This document shows, one piece after another, positions 44,520 through 53,683 of a stretch of DNA of 64,000 nucleotides. The notes under the pieces are model-generated. The model made no database searches and was not told where the DNA came from. It saw nothing but the letters and a program-made list of their open reading frames with translations. The stretch covers positions 1 to 64,000 of the forward strand of contig CAMXYK010000001.1 of NCBI GenBank assembly GCA_947253155.1. Reading direction: 5' to 3'. A program made the position numbers and the translations under genes. Source of the stretch: an uncultured Bifidobacteriaceae bacterium (GTDB lineage Bacteria > Actinomycetota > Actinomycetes > Actinomycetales > Bifidobacteriaceae). How positions within the stretch are numbered: the stretch's first letter is position 1; every line of letters starts with the position of its first letter.

Positions 44520-45221
44520 TCACCACTCAATATCAGCAATGGCCATAGGATTCTCTTGTATAGTCTCGCTTACTACTTTCCCCGAGCGGAAACGCACAAC
44601 TTTATGTGCCATAGGTGCGATTGCAGCATTATGCGTAATAATAAGTACCGTCATTCCTTCCGTTTTGCAAATATCTTGCAATAATTGCAATACAGCTTTG
44701 CCAGTTTCGTAGTCCAAAGCTCCTGTAGGCTCGTCGCATAGAAGAAGCTTAGGTTTTTTAGCAAGAGCGCGCGCAATAGATACTCGCTGCTGTTCGCCGC
44801 CAGAAAGTTGCGCTGGGAAATTGTGAAGACGGTCGCCTAATCCAACATCCTTAAGCATTTTTGCAGGATCAAAATGATCTGAACAAATCTGCGAAGCCAA
44901 TTCAACGTTTTCAAGAGCAGTCAAATTTGGCACAAGATTGTAAAACTGGAAAACAAAACCAATATCTTCGCGACGGTAACGCACTAAACTCCTGCCTTTG
45001 AGCTTAGTAACATCACAATCACCAACAACGACTCGACCGCTTGTTGCAGTATCCATTCCACCTAAAATGTTTAATGCAGTAGTTTTTCCAGCACCAGAAG
45101 CGCCCAAAATTACTGTAAGCTGGCCACGTTCAGCCGTAAAACTAGCATCGTCCAAAGCTCTAACAGCTGAAGAACCGGACGGATATTCTTTTACAACATG
45201 ATCAAATGTTATGTACGCCAC
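44520..45221 (-). CDS. ABC transporter ATPase (MacB/SalX type)
   Basis: Cytoplasmic ATPase of 233 residues for the large permease downstream. Walker A is GASGAGKTT, the signature is LSGGEQQRV, Walker B is LLLCDEP and the switch His is in IITHN. The Q-loop is in FVFQFYNLVPNLTALEN. It is the first gene of the pair; an AT-rich gap of about 125 bp upstream separates it from the next gene. Confidence 0.95.
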   Translation of the reverse strand: MAYITFDHVVKEYPSGSSAVRALDDASFTAERGQLTVILGASGAGKTTALNILGGMDTATSGRVVVGDCDVTKLKGRSLVRYRREDIGFVFQFYNLVPNLTALENVELASQICSDHFDPAKMLKDVGLGDRLHNFPAQLSGGEQQRVSIARALAKKPKLLLCDEPTGALDYETGKAVLQLLQDICKTEGMTVLIITHNAAIAPMAHKVVRFRSGKVVSETIQENPMAIADIEW

Positions 45222-45346
45222 AATGCACCTTTTATGAATATCATACGTTGAGATTGTGTTTCAACTTTGCTATCGATTATTTATTTTTGTAATTATTTTA
45301 TTTGATTATTTTACCTGATAGTTGCGAATATTTTATGAATTTCGAC

Positions 45347-45964
45347 TTAAATACGCGAGACCCCAAGCCGATCCATGCAATACGCATTGCCAAGCCAAGT
45401 ATGCCTTGAATTCGGCCACACTGCGCCTAAACGAGGAGCACCCTGGCTCATCCAAATACTTGGAACTCTACCATCCGCACTTTGAGAACCAAGAAGGTTA
45501 AAACCATTCTTACTTTCCAGCCAGTCAGTGTGCTGAGTAACAAGCGCAAGTCCTTCTTCCAAAGTAAGAGGCAAACGTTCGTCGGAATCAATAAGTTTGC
45601 GAGCAACATCAGGCTCACGGTTTAAATATGAGCCACCAGTATGCGGACTAATAACCAAGTAGAACGGCCCTTCAGGTTGTTCTAAACCATTTTGCGGTAG
45701 AAAACTTGCAATATCGCGCGGAGGCATAGTAGTAAACCCAGCCATGCGATTAATGCTTGTTCGCGAAATCAACGATTCAGGCGAAACAAGCTCGCGAGTA
45801 GGCACTAATAAAATATCCTCACCTAAATCGCTATTTTCAAGCGCTTTTAGCAGCGGACAAGCCAGCTTACGAAAAGCATCAGCGCTCATATCCGCCACAT
45901 CCGGGTATCCAAGCGCCACAATGCGGTCGAGTTGCTGCTGTATTTCTTCCGATGCTATTGACAT
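45347..45964 (-). CDS. DUF5701-like protein of unknown function
   Basis: A 205-residue cytoplasmic protein. It shows no catalytic motif that I can name. FYLVISPHTGGSYLNREPD, LPLTLEEGLALVTQHTDWL and PSIWMSQGAPRLGAVWPNSR are strongly patterned and look like the actinobacterial DUF5701 family, but this is recall without a search. It is followed by non-related genes on the same strand; asd lies 54 bp upstream. Confidence 0.65.
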   Translation of the reverse strand: MSIASEEIQQQLDRIVALGYPDVADMSADAFRKLACPLLKALENSDLGEDILLVPTRELVSPESLISRTSINRMAGFTTMPPRDIASFLPQNGLEQPEGPFYLVISPHTGGSYLNREPDVARKLIDSDERLPLTLEEGLALVTQHTDWLESKNGFNLLGSQSADGRVPSIWMSQGAPRLGAVWPNSRHTWLGNAYCMDRLGVSRI

Positions 45965-46018
45965 ACTTCCAGTTTACGCAAAGATTTTTATAATCGCGAG
46001 CGCTTAATTTTAATATTA

Positions 46019-47083
46019 TTAAGCAAAATTGCGCTTTTTAGAAATAATTTCTGCCAACTGAACAGCGTTTAGTGCAGCACCTTTACGCAAGTTATCGTTA
46101 GTAATAAACAATGCTAATCCGCGCTTTCCATCCACAGCTTGATCTTGACGAATACGGCCAACATAGCTTGCTGATTTTCCTGCAGCAAGCTGAGGAGTTG
46201 GAATTTCGTTAAGCTCAACTCCAGCCGCGCTACTAAGCACTTCGCGAGCCATATCCGGCGTTACGTCATGATCGAACTCAGCATTAACACTCATACCGTG
46301 GCCAGTAAAAACGCCTACGCGCACGCAAGTGCAGGATGCTGAAAGATTTGGTAAGTGCAAAATCTTACGGCTTTCATTACGCAACTTTTGCTCTTCGTCA
46401 GTTTCTTCAGAGCCGTCGTCAACAATTGCTCCAATAAATGGCACAACATTAAAAGCAATAGTGCGAGCAACTTTCGTAGGTTCCGGAAAATCAATAGCGC
46501 TACCGTCAAAAACTAATTTGTCAGCTCCTTGATTTAGCGCAGCTTGAGCTTCGTTCATAAGTTGTAAAGCTCCAGCGCGGCCAGCTCCCGAAACAGCCTG
46601 ATAAGAAGATACTATTAGCCTCTTTAAGCCAAAAGCGTCAGCAAGCGGCTTCAATACTGGCATGCAAGCCATTGTTGTGCAATTAGGATTTGCTACGATT
46701 CCGCGAGGGATTGTGTCCAAATCTTCAGGATTTACTTCTGCAACTACCAGCGGCACGTCGTCGTGCATACGCCATTGAGAAGAATTGTCGACTACGATTG
46801 CACCTGCTTCAGCAAATTTTGGTGCCCAAATTTTTGAAGTGCCACCGCCTGCAGAGAAAATAGCAATATCAATTCCACGCAAATCTGCTTTCTCAACGTC
46901 TTCTACAACAACATCTTTGCCGCGGTATTGCAAAACTGTTCCTGCAGAATGAGCAGAAGCCATAAATCGCAAATCTCGAACGGGAAAATCACGCTCATCG
47001 AGCACACGGCGCATTACCATACCAACCTGTCCAGTGGCACCTAAAACAGCTACATTCACTCCTGTTTCATTGATAATCGTCAT
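46019..47083 (-). CDS. asd: Aspartate-semialdehyde dehydrogenase
   Basis: Second step of the aspartate pathway to Lys, Met and Thr: reduces aspartyl phosphate with NADPH. The protein is 354 residues. The nucleotide-binding motif GATGQVGMV is at the start, the catalytic Cys is in ANPNCTTMACMP, and SSYQAVSGAG and SCTCVRVGVFTGHGMSV hold the substrate-binding segments. It follows the aspartokinase regulatory gene by 39 bp, so the three genes form one pathway operon. Confidence 0.97.
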   Translation of the reverse strand: MTIINETGVNVAVLGATGQVGMVMRRVLDERDFPVRDLRFMASAHSAGTVLQYRGKDVVVEDVEKADLRGIDIAIFSAGGGTSKIWAPKFAEAGAIVVDNSSQWRMHDDVPLVVAEVNPEDLDTIPRGIVANPNCTTMACMPVLKPLADAFGLKRLIVSSYQAVSGAGRAGALQLMNEAQAALNQGADKLVFDGSAIDFPEPTKVARTIAFNVVPFIGAIVDDGSEETDEEQKLRNESRKILHLPNLSASCTCVRVGVFTGHGMSVNAEFDHDVTPDMAREVLSSAAGVELNEIPTPQLAAGKSASYVGRIRQDQAVDGKRGLALFITNDNLRKGAALNAVQLAEIISKKRNFA

Positions 47084-47122
47084 CTTTCGCTCCCTTAACA
47101 GAATGCCAATAATTTCGATACT

Positions 47123-47692
47123 TCAGCGGCCGCTTCCGCCGTACACAACAGCTTCAATCTGATTTGCGTCCAAGCCGTAAGCAGTGTGCAAAGCGCGGAC
47201 TGCTTCGTCAAGCTGATCAACCGGCACCAAAGCAGCAATACGAATTTCCGAAGTGGAAATCATAAGCGTATTAATACCATGCTCACTTAATGCTGTAAAG
47301 AACGTAGCAGCTAAACCAGAATGTGTTTTCATACCGACGCCAACCACTGCAACTTTACCGACAGTAGAATCCACATCCATAGAAGTAAATTTCAATTCGT
47401 CGCGAGCTTCTTCAAGAACTTTACAAATTGCTTTCATTGACGAGCTAGGAGCAGTAAGGGAAATATCCGCAGTACCAGTAGATGCACTTGCTTGTGCAAT
47501 CATATCTATATTTGCATTAGCTTTTGCGAGGGTATTGAACACTTTCGCAGCCATTCCAGGAACATCAGGGATTCCACGAACTGTAATCATAGATTCGCTG
47601 CGATCATGCGCAACACCTGAAATAATAGGCGTTTCAGCTCCTAAATCTGGGAACAAATCACCCATAGTAGAACGAATATCCTGATTTACCAT
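47123..47692 (-). CDS. Aspartokinase regulatory subunit (ACT domains)
   Basis: A stand-alone 189-residue protein with two ACT domains. VAHDRSESMITVRGIPDVPG opens the first domain, and VAVVGVGMKTHSGLAATFFT the second; STSEIRIAALVPVDQLDEAV is the effector-binding edge. In most actinobacteria this region is the C-terminus of LysC or is also made as a separate beta subunit from an internal start. Here it is a separate gene with its own start, 93 bp after the catalytic gene. It presumably mediates feedback by lysine and threonine. Confidence 0.92.
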   Translation of the reverse strand: MVNQDIRSTMGDLFPDLGAETPIISGVAHDRSESMITVRGIPDVPGMAAKVFNTLAKANANIDMIAQASASTGTADISLTAPSSSMKAICKVLEEARDELKFTSMDVDSTVGKVAVVGVGMKTHSGLAATFFTALSEHGINTLMISTSEIRIAALVPVDQLDEAVRALHTAYGLDANQIEAVVYGGSGR

Positions 47693-47785
47693 TATTACCG
47701 CCCTTAATTTCTATTTGATAATTTATATGTACCGAATTTACTTGCTTATTTACCGACTATACTTGCTTATCTACTAATACTTAAA

Positions 47786-48550
47786 TTAACTCAAATTAGG
47801 TAAAGTATGCGGATCTACGTCACGCGGAACAATAATCGTTCCGTTCCTGCGCGAAAATGAGCTTCGCACATGAAGAGGCATACTAAAACGCTGCGCATAC
47901 TCAACGCAACGCAACGCAAGCACACGCGAACCGCATGAAGACATTTCAAGCATAGAATCGTAATCAATAACTGGGATTCGTTTAGCAGTTGGAACAATAC
48001 GAGGATCTGCAGTGAAAACACCATCAACATCTGTGTAAATTTCACAAACGTCAGCTCCTAAAGCAACTGCAAGAGCAACTGCTGAAGTATCTGAACCTCC
48101 GCGACCAAGAGTAGTGTCATCCCCCATTTCACTAATGCCTTGGAATCCTGCAACAATCGCAACGCTTCCCTTGCTAAGCGCACGACGAACACGGTCTGGT
48201 TTTACTGCACGAATATGAGCTGCACCAAATTGCGTGTCGGTCATAAAACCTGCTTGCGAACCGGTAAAAGAGTAGGCGTGCGAACCTTGAGCATGAATAG
48301 CCATTGCAAGCAAACTCATAGAAATACGCTCACCTGCTGTCATAAGCATATCCATCTCGCGAGCAGGCGGATGCGCATTTACACTCATCGCCTGATCAAT
48401 TAAATCGTCAGTAGTGTCACCCATTGCGGAAACAACTACTGCAACATCGTTACCCGCTGCTTTTGTGGCAAGAATACGTTTAGCAACGCGTTGTATTGCA
48501 TCTGTATCCGATACAGAAGAGCCACCATATTTCTGTACGATAAGCGCCAA
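47786..48550 (-). CDS. lysC: Aspartokinase catalytic subunit
   Basis: First step of the aspartate pathway, phosphorylating aspartate. The 254-residue protein is only the amino acid kinase domain: VQKYGGSSV at the start, VVVSAMGDTTDDLI, GRGGSDTSAVALAVALGAD, and IYTDVDGVFTADPRIV. It ends at SSFSRRNGTIIV plus a short tail, where full-length LysC continues into ACT domains. The ACT part is the next gene downstream, so the enzyme must work as a two-protein complex. Confidence 0.95.
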   Translation of the reverse strand: MALIVQKYGGSSVSDTDAIQRVAKRILATKAAGNDVAVVVSAMGDTTDDLIDQAMSVNAHPPAREMDMLMTAGERISMSLLAMAIHAQGSHAYSFTGSQAGFMTDTQFGAAHIRAVKPDRVRRALSKGSVAIVAGFQGISEMGDDTTLGRGGSDTSAVALAVALGADVCEIYTDVDGVFTADPRIVPTAKRIPVIDYDSMLEMSSCGSRVLALRCVEYAQRFSMPLHVRSSFSRRNGTIIVPRDVDPHTLPNLS

Positions 48551-48680
48551 TTTTTACCCCTTGCTCATGTCGGTACAGATAAACGCATAAGATACGACAA
48601 ATCTTTGGTTTGCTATTAGCCTATCAACTATGCCCTATTATTCGCAATTATTAACGATTCGCAAGCTAACAACTCAAATA

Positions 48681-49289
48681 TCACACAGTTTGGCGGCCAG
48701 TAAAAGCGCGACCGAGCGTTATTTCATCCGCGTATTCCAAATCGCCACCAACAGGCAAACCACTTGCCAAGCGCGTAACTTTAATATCCAGAGGATCAAG
48801 CAAACGCGCCAAATACGTAACTGTTGCTTCGCCTTCAATATTTGGGTCAAGCGCAAGAATAACTTCTTTTACTTGAGGATTTTTAAGACGCTCAAGCAAT
48901 TGCGTAATCGCCAGATCTCCAGGCCCCACGTTTGCCATTGGATTAATAGATCCGCCAAGAACGTGATAAACGCCTGTATATTCGTGCGTACGCTCAATGC
49001 TCATAATGTCTTTAGGTTCTTCAACAACGCAAATTTTACTATGGTCTCTGCGCGGATCTGCACATATAACACAAGGCGTTTGTTCGCACACGTTGCCGCA
49101 AATATCACAAAAACGAACGCTTAATTTCATTTCATTAATAGCGTCAATCAACTCTTGAGTTTCTAAATCTGGAGCAGATAGCAAGTAAAAAGCAATTCGT
49201 TGAGCACCTTTAGGACCAATACCTGGCAGTTTAGAAAACGCGTCAATAAGACGACCAATAGCGCCATCATAAGACGATGCATTATGCAC
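48681..49289 (-). CDS. recR: Recombination mediator RecR
   Basis: RecFOR-pathway protein that helps load RecA at gaps; 202 residues. It has the helix-hairpin-helix LIDAFSKLPGIGPKGAQR, the four-cysteine zinc finger CDICGNVCEQTPCVIC, and a Toprim domain (KICVVEEPKDIMSIE and VILALDPNIEGEATV). It is 6 bp after dnaX in the same direction, the conserved order of this pair. Confidence 0.97.
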   Translation of the reverse strand: MHNASSYDGAIGRLIDAFSKLPGIGPKGAQRIAFYLLSAPDLETQELIDAINEMKLSVRFCDICGNVCEQTPCVICADPRRDHSKICVVEEPKDIMSIERTHEYTGVYHVLGGSINPMANVGPGDLAITQLLERLKNPQVKEVILALDPNIEGEATVTYLARLLDPLDIKVTRLASGLPVGGDLEYADEITLGRAFTGRQTV

Positions 49290-49295
49290 TGTTTA

Positions 49296-51647
49296 CTACT
49301 CCTCTTGCTTTTTCTTTGTATTAGCGGCTACATTTTTGGGATTTTTCGGATCGCTAGCAGCAAATTCTTCAACAGTTTTTACTTCAAACATTTGCTTAAG
49401 CTCATCATCGCTTACAGAATTTGCAACTTCTAACGAAACATCATCCATTGAGCACTCATCTTCAGACGCTCCGCCTGATGGCATTTCTTGAATTTGCTCA
49501 GTCTGCTGCGAATCCTGATTATTTTGATCAAGTTGCACGCTAGAAGCAGATTCGTTAGTTTTTGCAGAATATACTGTAGGCGATTGCGTTTGTGCTGCAT
49601 GCTGAGTTTGTGCTACAGGTTGCGTTTGTGCTGTTGATTCTACTGATTGCGCAGAATCTTTAGGTTGAGCAGCCGTTTTAAGGCTAATAACATCAGCAAT
49701 AGGAACAGACGACATGTCTGCCCAGGCATCATCTTCAGCAGCCGGTAAAGCAACTTCTTGCTTTAAACCTTCCGCAGTATTATTAGAATCTACTGACGCT
49801 GCGGAGCCATCAGTTTTCTGAAAATCCGAGGGTGCTTTTTCTTCGGAAGAACTTTCGTTCGCACCTCCACTATCAGAATTATTTTTTGCACCAAAACCAG
49901 TAGCTACACCAGTTTTGCGCAATAAAATATCACGCTTAACTTTAGCGAGATTCTGAGGATCCATTCTTGCAACAGACTCAACTTTTTCACCATTAGCAGC
50001 AACAGGAGCCGGAGCAATCATTACTTGATCACCAAACACGTCTTTGACTACGCTCATTACTACTTTTGGTACTTTTTGACCATCGTAAGGTGAAGTTGTA
50101 CAAACTGCGAGCGCAAACGCATGCTGACTTATTGGCTCGTTAAAAGTCAAAACTAAATGTTGCCGGCCCGGTTTAACAGAAGCAAGCTGAACTTTAGGCA
50201 CATACTCGCTAGTTACATATTCACGAACATCTTCAGGCAATTTCGCAACTACTTCATCCCACATTTTGTTCACATCTTTAAAATCATTATTTTGAGATTC
50301 GGCAGTAGAAGTAGCTTCTTTAACGTTAGATGCTTGGCTCAGCTTAGTTTCTTCTATTTTTTTATTGCTTTGCGAGCCTATAAAATGCCCACCAGAAGCT
50401 GCAGCTTTATTTTGCAAACCAGCTTGATTATGCTTTACTTCGCTTTGAGCAGCAGCAGTAGCAGGATTTTGCTGATTTACAGATGAGTTTGATCTGAAAT
50501 TGGCAGAATTGGTATTAATTTCGTTTGCTTGCGAAGATTCAATTTCACTGTCTGCAAGCAGTCGCGCAACCAAAATTTCTAAATTCATACGTGGTGAAAC
50601 TGCACTAGACATTCCGCTTAATGCGCTATTAATAGTTTGTGCCATACGAGATAAATCGAATAAAGACATTTTTGCTGACTGTCTTTTCAAGGATTCCAAA
50701 TCGTCTGGAGCAATATCATTAAGCAAATCGGATGCAGCATTAGCACCAGCAGACACAATAAGAAGCAAATCACGAACGCGCCCAAGTAAATCTTCCATAA
50801 ACTTGCGAGTATCGTAACCGCCAACAACAACGCGACGCACTACATCGTATATTGCAACACCATCATGCTCAATAAGCGCATCAATAGCTTCACCAATTAA
50901 CGCGCTAGGAGTAAATCCTAGCAATGCCACAGCTGAATCTAATGAAATAGAACCATCTACGGCACAAAGCATAAGCTGATCAAGCACAGAAAGAGTATCT
51001 CGCATTGATCCAGCTCCAGCACGCATAGCAAGACGCAAAACACCAGGCTCAGCAACAATGCCTTCTTTTTTGCAAATATCTTCAATATACGGGCTCATTA
51101 CTTCCGGAGGAACAAGTCGGAATGGATAATGGTGAGTGCGCGAACGTATAGTGCCAATAACTTTATCTGGTTCAGTAGTTGCAAAAATAAACATCACATG
51201 CTCAGGAGGCTCTTCAACAATCTTCAACAATGCGTTAAAGCCTTGTGGAGTTACCATATGAGCTTCGTCGAGAATAAATATCTTGTATCGATCACGAGCC
51301 GGAGCAAAACCAGCGCGCTCGCGAAGTTCTCGAGCATCATCAACACCGTTATGACTTGCAGCATCTATTTCTACAACGTCTATTGATCCCGGGCCGCCGG
51401 TTGCTAAATCTTTACAACTTTGGCATTCACCACAAGGATGCGAAGTTGGACCCTTCTCACAATTAATACAACGCGCCAAAATACGTGCAGAACTTGTTTT
51501 ACCACATCCGCGAGGGCCTGAGAATAAGTACGCATGCGTAATTTTGCCTTGGTCTAACGCCCTAGACAAAGGTACGGTAACTTGATCTTGTCCAATAACA
51601 CCATCAAAAGTGTCAGGACGATACCTACGATACAGTGCAAGTGCCAT
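49296..51647 (-). CDS. dnaX: DNA polymerase III subunits gamma/tau
   Basis: Clamp-loader ATPase of 783 residues. It has Walker A GPRGCGKTS, a zinc-binding set in CINCEKGP, CGECQSCKD, Walker B FILDEAH and the arginine-finger motif TIRSRTHH. The region after about residue 370 is low in complexity (Gln/Asn/Ser/Ala-rich), with a globular piece near 440-530 that is the tau-specific part. No clear slippery heptamer was identified by eye, so production of a separate gamma form is unknown. Confidence 0.97.
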   Translation of the reverse strand: MALALYRRYRPDTFDGVIGQDQVTVPLSRALDQGKITHAYLFSGPRGCGKTSSARILARCINCEKGPTSHPCGECQSCKDLATGGPGSIDVVEIDAASHNGVDDARELRERAGFAPARDRYKIFILDEAHMVTPQGFNALLKIVEEPPEHVMFIFATTEPDKVIGTIRSRTHHYPFRLVPPEVMSPYIEDICKKEGIVAEPGVLRLAMRAGAGSMRDTLSVLDQLMLCAVDGSISLDSAVALLGFTPSALIGEAIDALIEHDGVAIYDVVRRVVVGGYDTRKFMEDLLGRVRDLLLIVSAGANAASDLLNDIAPDDLESLKRQSAKMSLFDLSRMAQTINSALSGMSSAVSPRMNLEILVARLLADSEIESSQANEINTNSANFRSNSSVNQQNPATAAAQSEVKHNQAGLQNKAAASGGHFIGSQSNKKIEETKLSQASNVKEATSTAESQNNDFKDVNKMWDEVVAKLPEDVREYVTSEYVPKVQLASVKPGRQHLVLTFNEPISQHAFALAVCTTSPYDGQKVPKVVMSVVKDVFGDQVMIAPAPVAANGEKVESVARMDPQNLAKVKRDILLRKTGVATGFGAKNNSDSGGANESSSEEKAPSDFQKTDGSAASVDSNNTAEGLKQEVALPAAEDDAWADMSSVPIADVISLKTAAQPKDSAQSVESTAQTQPVAQTQHAAQTQSPTVYSAKTNESASSVQLDQNNQDSQQTEQIQEMPSGGASEDECSMDDVSLEVANSVSDDELKQMFEVKTVEEFAASDPKNPKNVAANTKKKQEE

Positions 51648-51742
51648 GTTTTCTAACCTACCGCGAGCTAACTATTTCCCCGTATATTTTATTTCAGATT
51701 AGCAGTATCCGCCACCCGTCTTTTTGTGTAAAAAAGCACTTT

Positions 51743-52150
51743 TCAGTGCGATTTATCACAATCTTCCAAACCTGCTCGTGCTGCAACCTCTACGCTTGGA
51801 GCAAAAGGGATATTCAAAGGAGCTGTAACACGTACAGTTACGTCATCTTTAGTTGACGTACAAAATTTCATTTTTAAACGGCTTGAAACAACAGTACGAC
51901 TAGCAGCACTACAAGCATTTGGCTCCATGCGTTGCAATGCGGAAGCTCCAGACAATGCTGCAGATGTAGCTACAGCATAAGCTTGATGTTTAACACTTAA
52001 TACATGCCCCAAAATTGACGAAATCACAAGCATAGAGCAGACTGCGATTACAAGTACTATGCCAAGCACCGTGCCAGAACCGCAGTCAGCCTTATTTCTT
52101 AGCTTACGCACAAAAATTATTGAATGCTTTACAAAATTACTCTCGCTCAT
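51743..52150 (-). CDS. TadE-like secreted pseudopilin of the Tad locus
   Basis: Start ATG 52150 overlaps the upstream tadE stop by 4 bp (ATGA), giving 135 residues; longer starts are less likely. After a basic N-terminus there is a hydrophobic segment GTVLGIVLVIAVCSMLVI following ADCGS, similar to the prepilin-type cleavage region. The rest is a small extracytoplasmic domain. The helicase/secretion-neighbourhood TadE-like family in actinobacteria fits. Likely a minor component of the pilus. Confidence 0.75.
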   Translation of the reverse strand: MSESNFVKHSIIFVRKLRNKADCGSGTVLGIVLVIAVCSMLVISSILGHVLSVKHQAYAVATSAALSGASALQRMEPNACSAASRTVVSSRLKMKFCTSTKDDVTVRVTAPLNIPFAPSVEVAARAGLEDCDKSH

Positions 52151-52521
52151 GCCAAAACCTGACTTACATGACTTTCCACCAAAGGCGGCAATATGTGAAG
52201 AGGGTCTGGAATAAGAGGACATTTCACCACAATATTTGCTACATTTCCACTTTTGCTTACTTTTACAGAAGCACCCGTTCCTGCAACTCGTTGAGCAATA
52301 CTTGCTGCAGCTTTATCGTTGTGATGAGTAACCATATAGTACGCAACTTGCGCCGCAGCATCGTGACAATTCATTGTGCAAACAACCGCTCTACCTAAAC
52401 CAAGCAGCACTAATACAATTGCTAATGCGCATGGCAAAACAATAGCAAACTCAGCAGTTACAGCACCAGAATCTTTTTTAACAACACACAACCGTCGCTT
52501 ACACACAATAATTTTTCGCAT
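52147..52521 (-). CDS. tadE: TadE-family minor pseudopilin
   Basis: 124 residues with KKDSGAVTAEFAIVLP, the prepilin-peptidase type motif with Glu at +5 after Gly, then a hydrophobic helix and a short extracytoplasmic domain. It is encoded between the pilin gene and a second pseudopilin gene and is coupled to the latter. The pattern fits the Tad loci of bifidobacteria. Confidence 0.85.
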   Translation of the reverse strand: MRKIIVCKRRLCVVKKDSGAVTAEFAIVLPCALAIVLVLLGLGRAVVCTMNCHDAAAQVAYYMVTHHNDKAAASIAQRVAGTGASVKVSKSGNVANIVVKCPLIPDPLHILPPLVESHVSQVLA

Positions 52522-52567
52522 CGTAGGCTCATTTCACTCGATTTAACACATGAATCAATTAAATCAA

Positions 52568-52843
52568 CTAACCAATTTTCAATGCTTTTTTCACCAAATC
52601 AGTCAAAGTTTTACGAACTTCGTCTGACTTCAAAATAGCAACTAGCAATGCAGCGAACCCAGTAGCAGCAATAATAACAACTGCATATTCGGCAGTTACA
52701 GCACCAGAATCCCGTTTATTAAGATTGCTAGAGCATACATTACTTTTTTGCCGTAAAAGAGATTCAACTGATTCTAATTGTTCATCTACTTGCAACATAG
52801 ACACGTAGTATCTTGTAGCAAGTTTTTGCATCATCCCAACCAT
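52568..52843 (-). CDS. flp: Flp-type pilin, DUF4244 family
   Basis: 91 residues with an unusually long leader of about 47 residues, then DSGAVTAEYAVVIIAATGFA, the class III signal with cleavage after Gly and Glu at +5. The mature peptide is about 44 residues, ending in a lysine-rich helix. It is likely the main Tad pilin. Upstream at 52866-52886 lies a palindrome, and further up a 36-bp element shared with the front of the tad operon. Confidence 0.88.
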   Translation of the reverse strand: MVGMMQKLATRYYVSMLQVDEQLESVESLLRQKSNVCSSNLNKRDSGAVTAEYAVVIIAATGFAALLVAILKSDEVRKTLTDLVKKALKIG

Positions 52844-52865
52844 AATCTTGTACCTTTCCCTTCAC

Positions 52866-52886
52866 GTATCCGAAATTTTCGGATAC
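52866..52886. promoter_or_regulatory. 21-bp palindrome before the pilin gene
   Basis: GTATCCGAAA (52866-52875) and its perfect complement (52877-52886) are separated by one base. It lies 23 bp before the pilin start, around the leader. It may be an operator or an mRNA hairpin that protects the pilin transcript. Confidence 0.5.
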
Positions 52887-52928
52887 TAATATTCTTACAA
52901 GCTAATACGTAATCTCCAATAAAAAATT

Positions 52929-52964
52929 TGCATTGTGGATAAAAGCTAATTAACCCTAGAAAAT
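52929..52964 (-). promoter_or_regulatory. 36-bp element shared with the tad operon front, copy 1
   Basis: Thirty of 36 bases match 56640-56675, including TGCAnTGTGGnTAAAAGCT. Read on the minus strand it contains TTATCCACA, a perfect DnaA-box consensus. It lies 86 bp upstream of the pilin start. The rest of the gap to tadC (53034) is AT-rich without a clear feature. Confidence 0.55.
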
Positions 52965-53033
52965 ATTCATTTATAAGAAGATTTCTTTTTAAAAATAAAA
53001 AATTTAATTTTCCAAACTATTAACTATTAGCTA

Positions 53034-53681
53034 TTAATGCATAAACGATGCAACAGTAGGAAAAATACCAATGCACATAAAAGCCGGCAAAAAGCACAAA
53101 CCCACCGGAAGAAGCAATCGCACAGACAATCTGGAAGTTTCTTGCCTAGCAACATTTGCCATAGTTTGCTCATAATGTTCTGAAATAGCAGACAATACAG
53201 GAACTGGAGAAGAACCACGGCACCAAGATTCATAAAGCGCCATACTAAGCCAATTAGCCAATATTGTTGAAGAATCTATTTCATCGTTTTTTGCATATTT
53301 ACTACTTTTCTTACTTTGTTCAGGTTTCAAATTATGCACATAAGTTTCAGACCATGCTTCGTGCCAAGAATCCCCCAATAATAAAGCATTTGAAACATTA
53401 CACAGCCATATTCCGTAGCCTCCTGGCAGCACACTTCCAACTGCGTCAAGCGCGCGCGGAATAGAAACTCCACTTCGCAAAGCAACAATAATCATATGCA
53501 ATCCAAGTAAAGGATCTATGTCTAACGAACTAGAATTACGCCATTCGTATTTCATAATTGAATTACTAGGAAAATTATTATGCTCTTCCAAAGCGTGCGC
53601 TCCTAAACGTAAATTGCAACATTGCCACACCATAACAACGCATACTGGCACAATAATCCAAAGCTGATTCGCGTATTGCAT
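53034..53681 (-). CDS. tadC: Tad pilus membrane protein TadC
   Basis: Type II secretion F-like inner-membrane platform, 215 residues. The central GVSIPRALDAVGSVLPGGYG and the helix pair around RQETSRLSVRLLLPVGLCFLPAFM match the family. It has an N-terminal helix and two C-terminal hydrophobic segments. Shorter than typical TadC, as in other bifidobacterial loci. It ends the tadZABC run; 2 bp lie between tadB and tadC. Confidence 0.85.
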   Translation of the reverse strand: MQYANQLWIIVPVCVVMVWQCCNLRLGAHALEEHNNFPSNSIMKYEWRNSSSLDIDPLLGLHMIIVALRSGVSIPRALDAVGSVLPGGYGIWLCNVSNALLLGDSWHEAWSETYVHNLKPEQSKKSSKYAKNDEIDSSTILANWLSMALYESWCRGSSPVPVLSAISEHYEQTMANVARQETSRLSVRLLLPVGLCFLPAFMCIGIFPTVASFMH

Positions 53682-53683
53682 AT

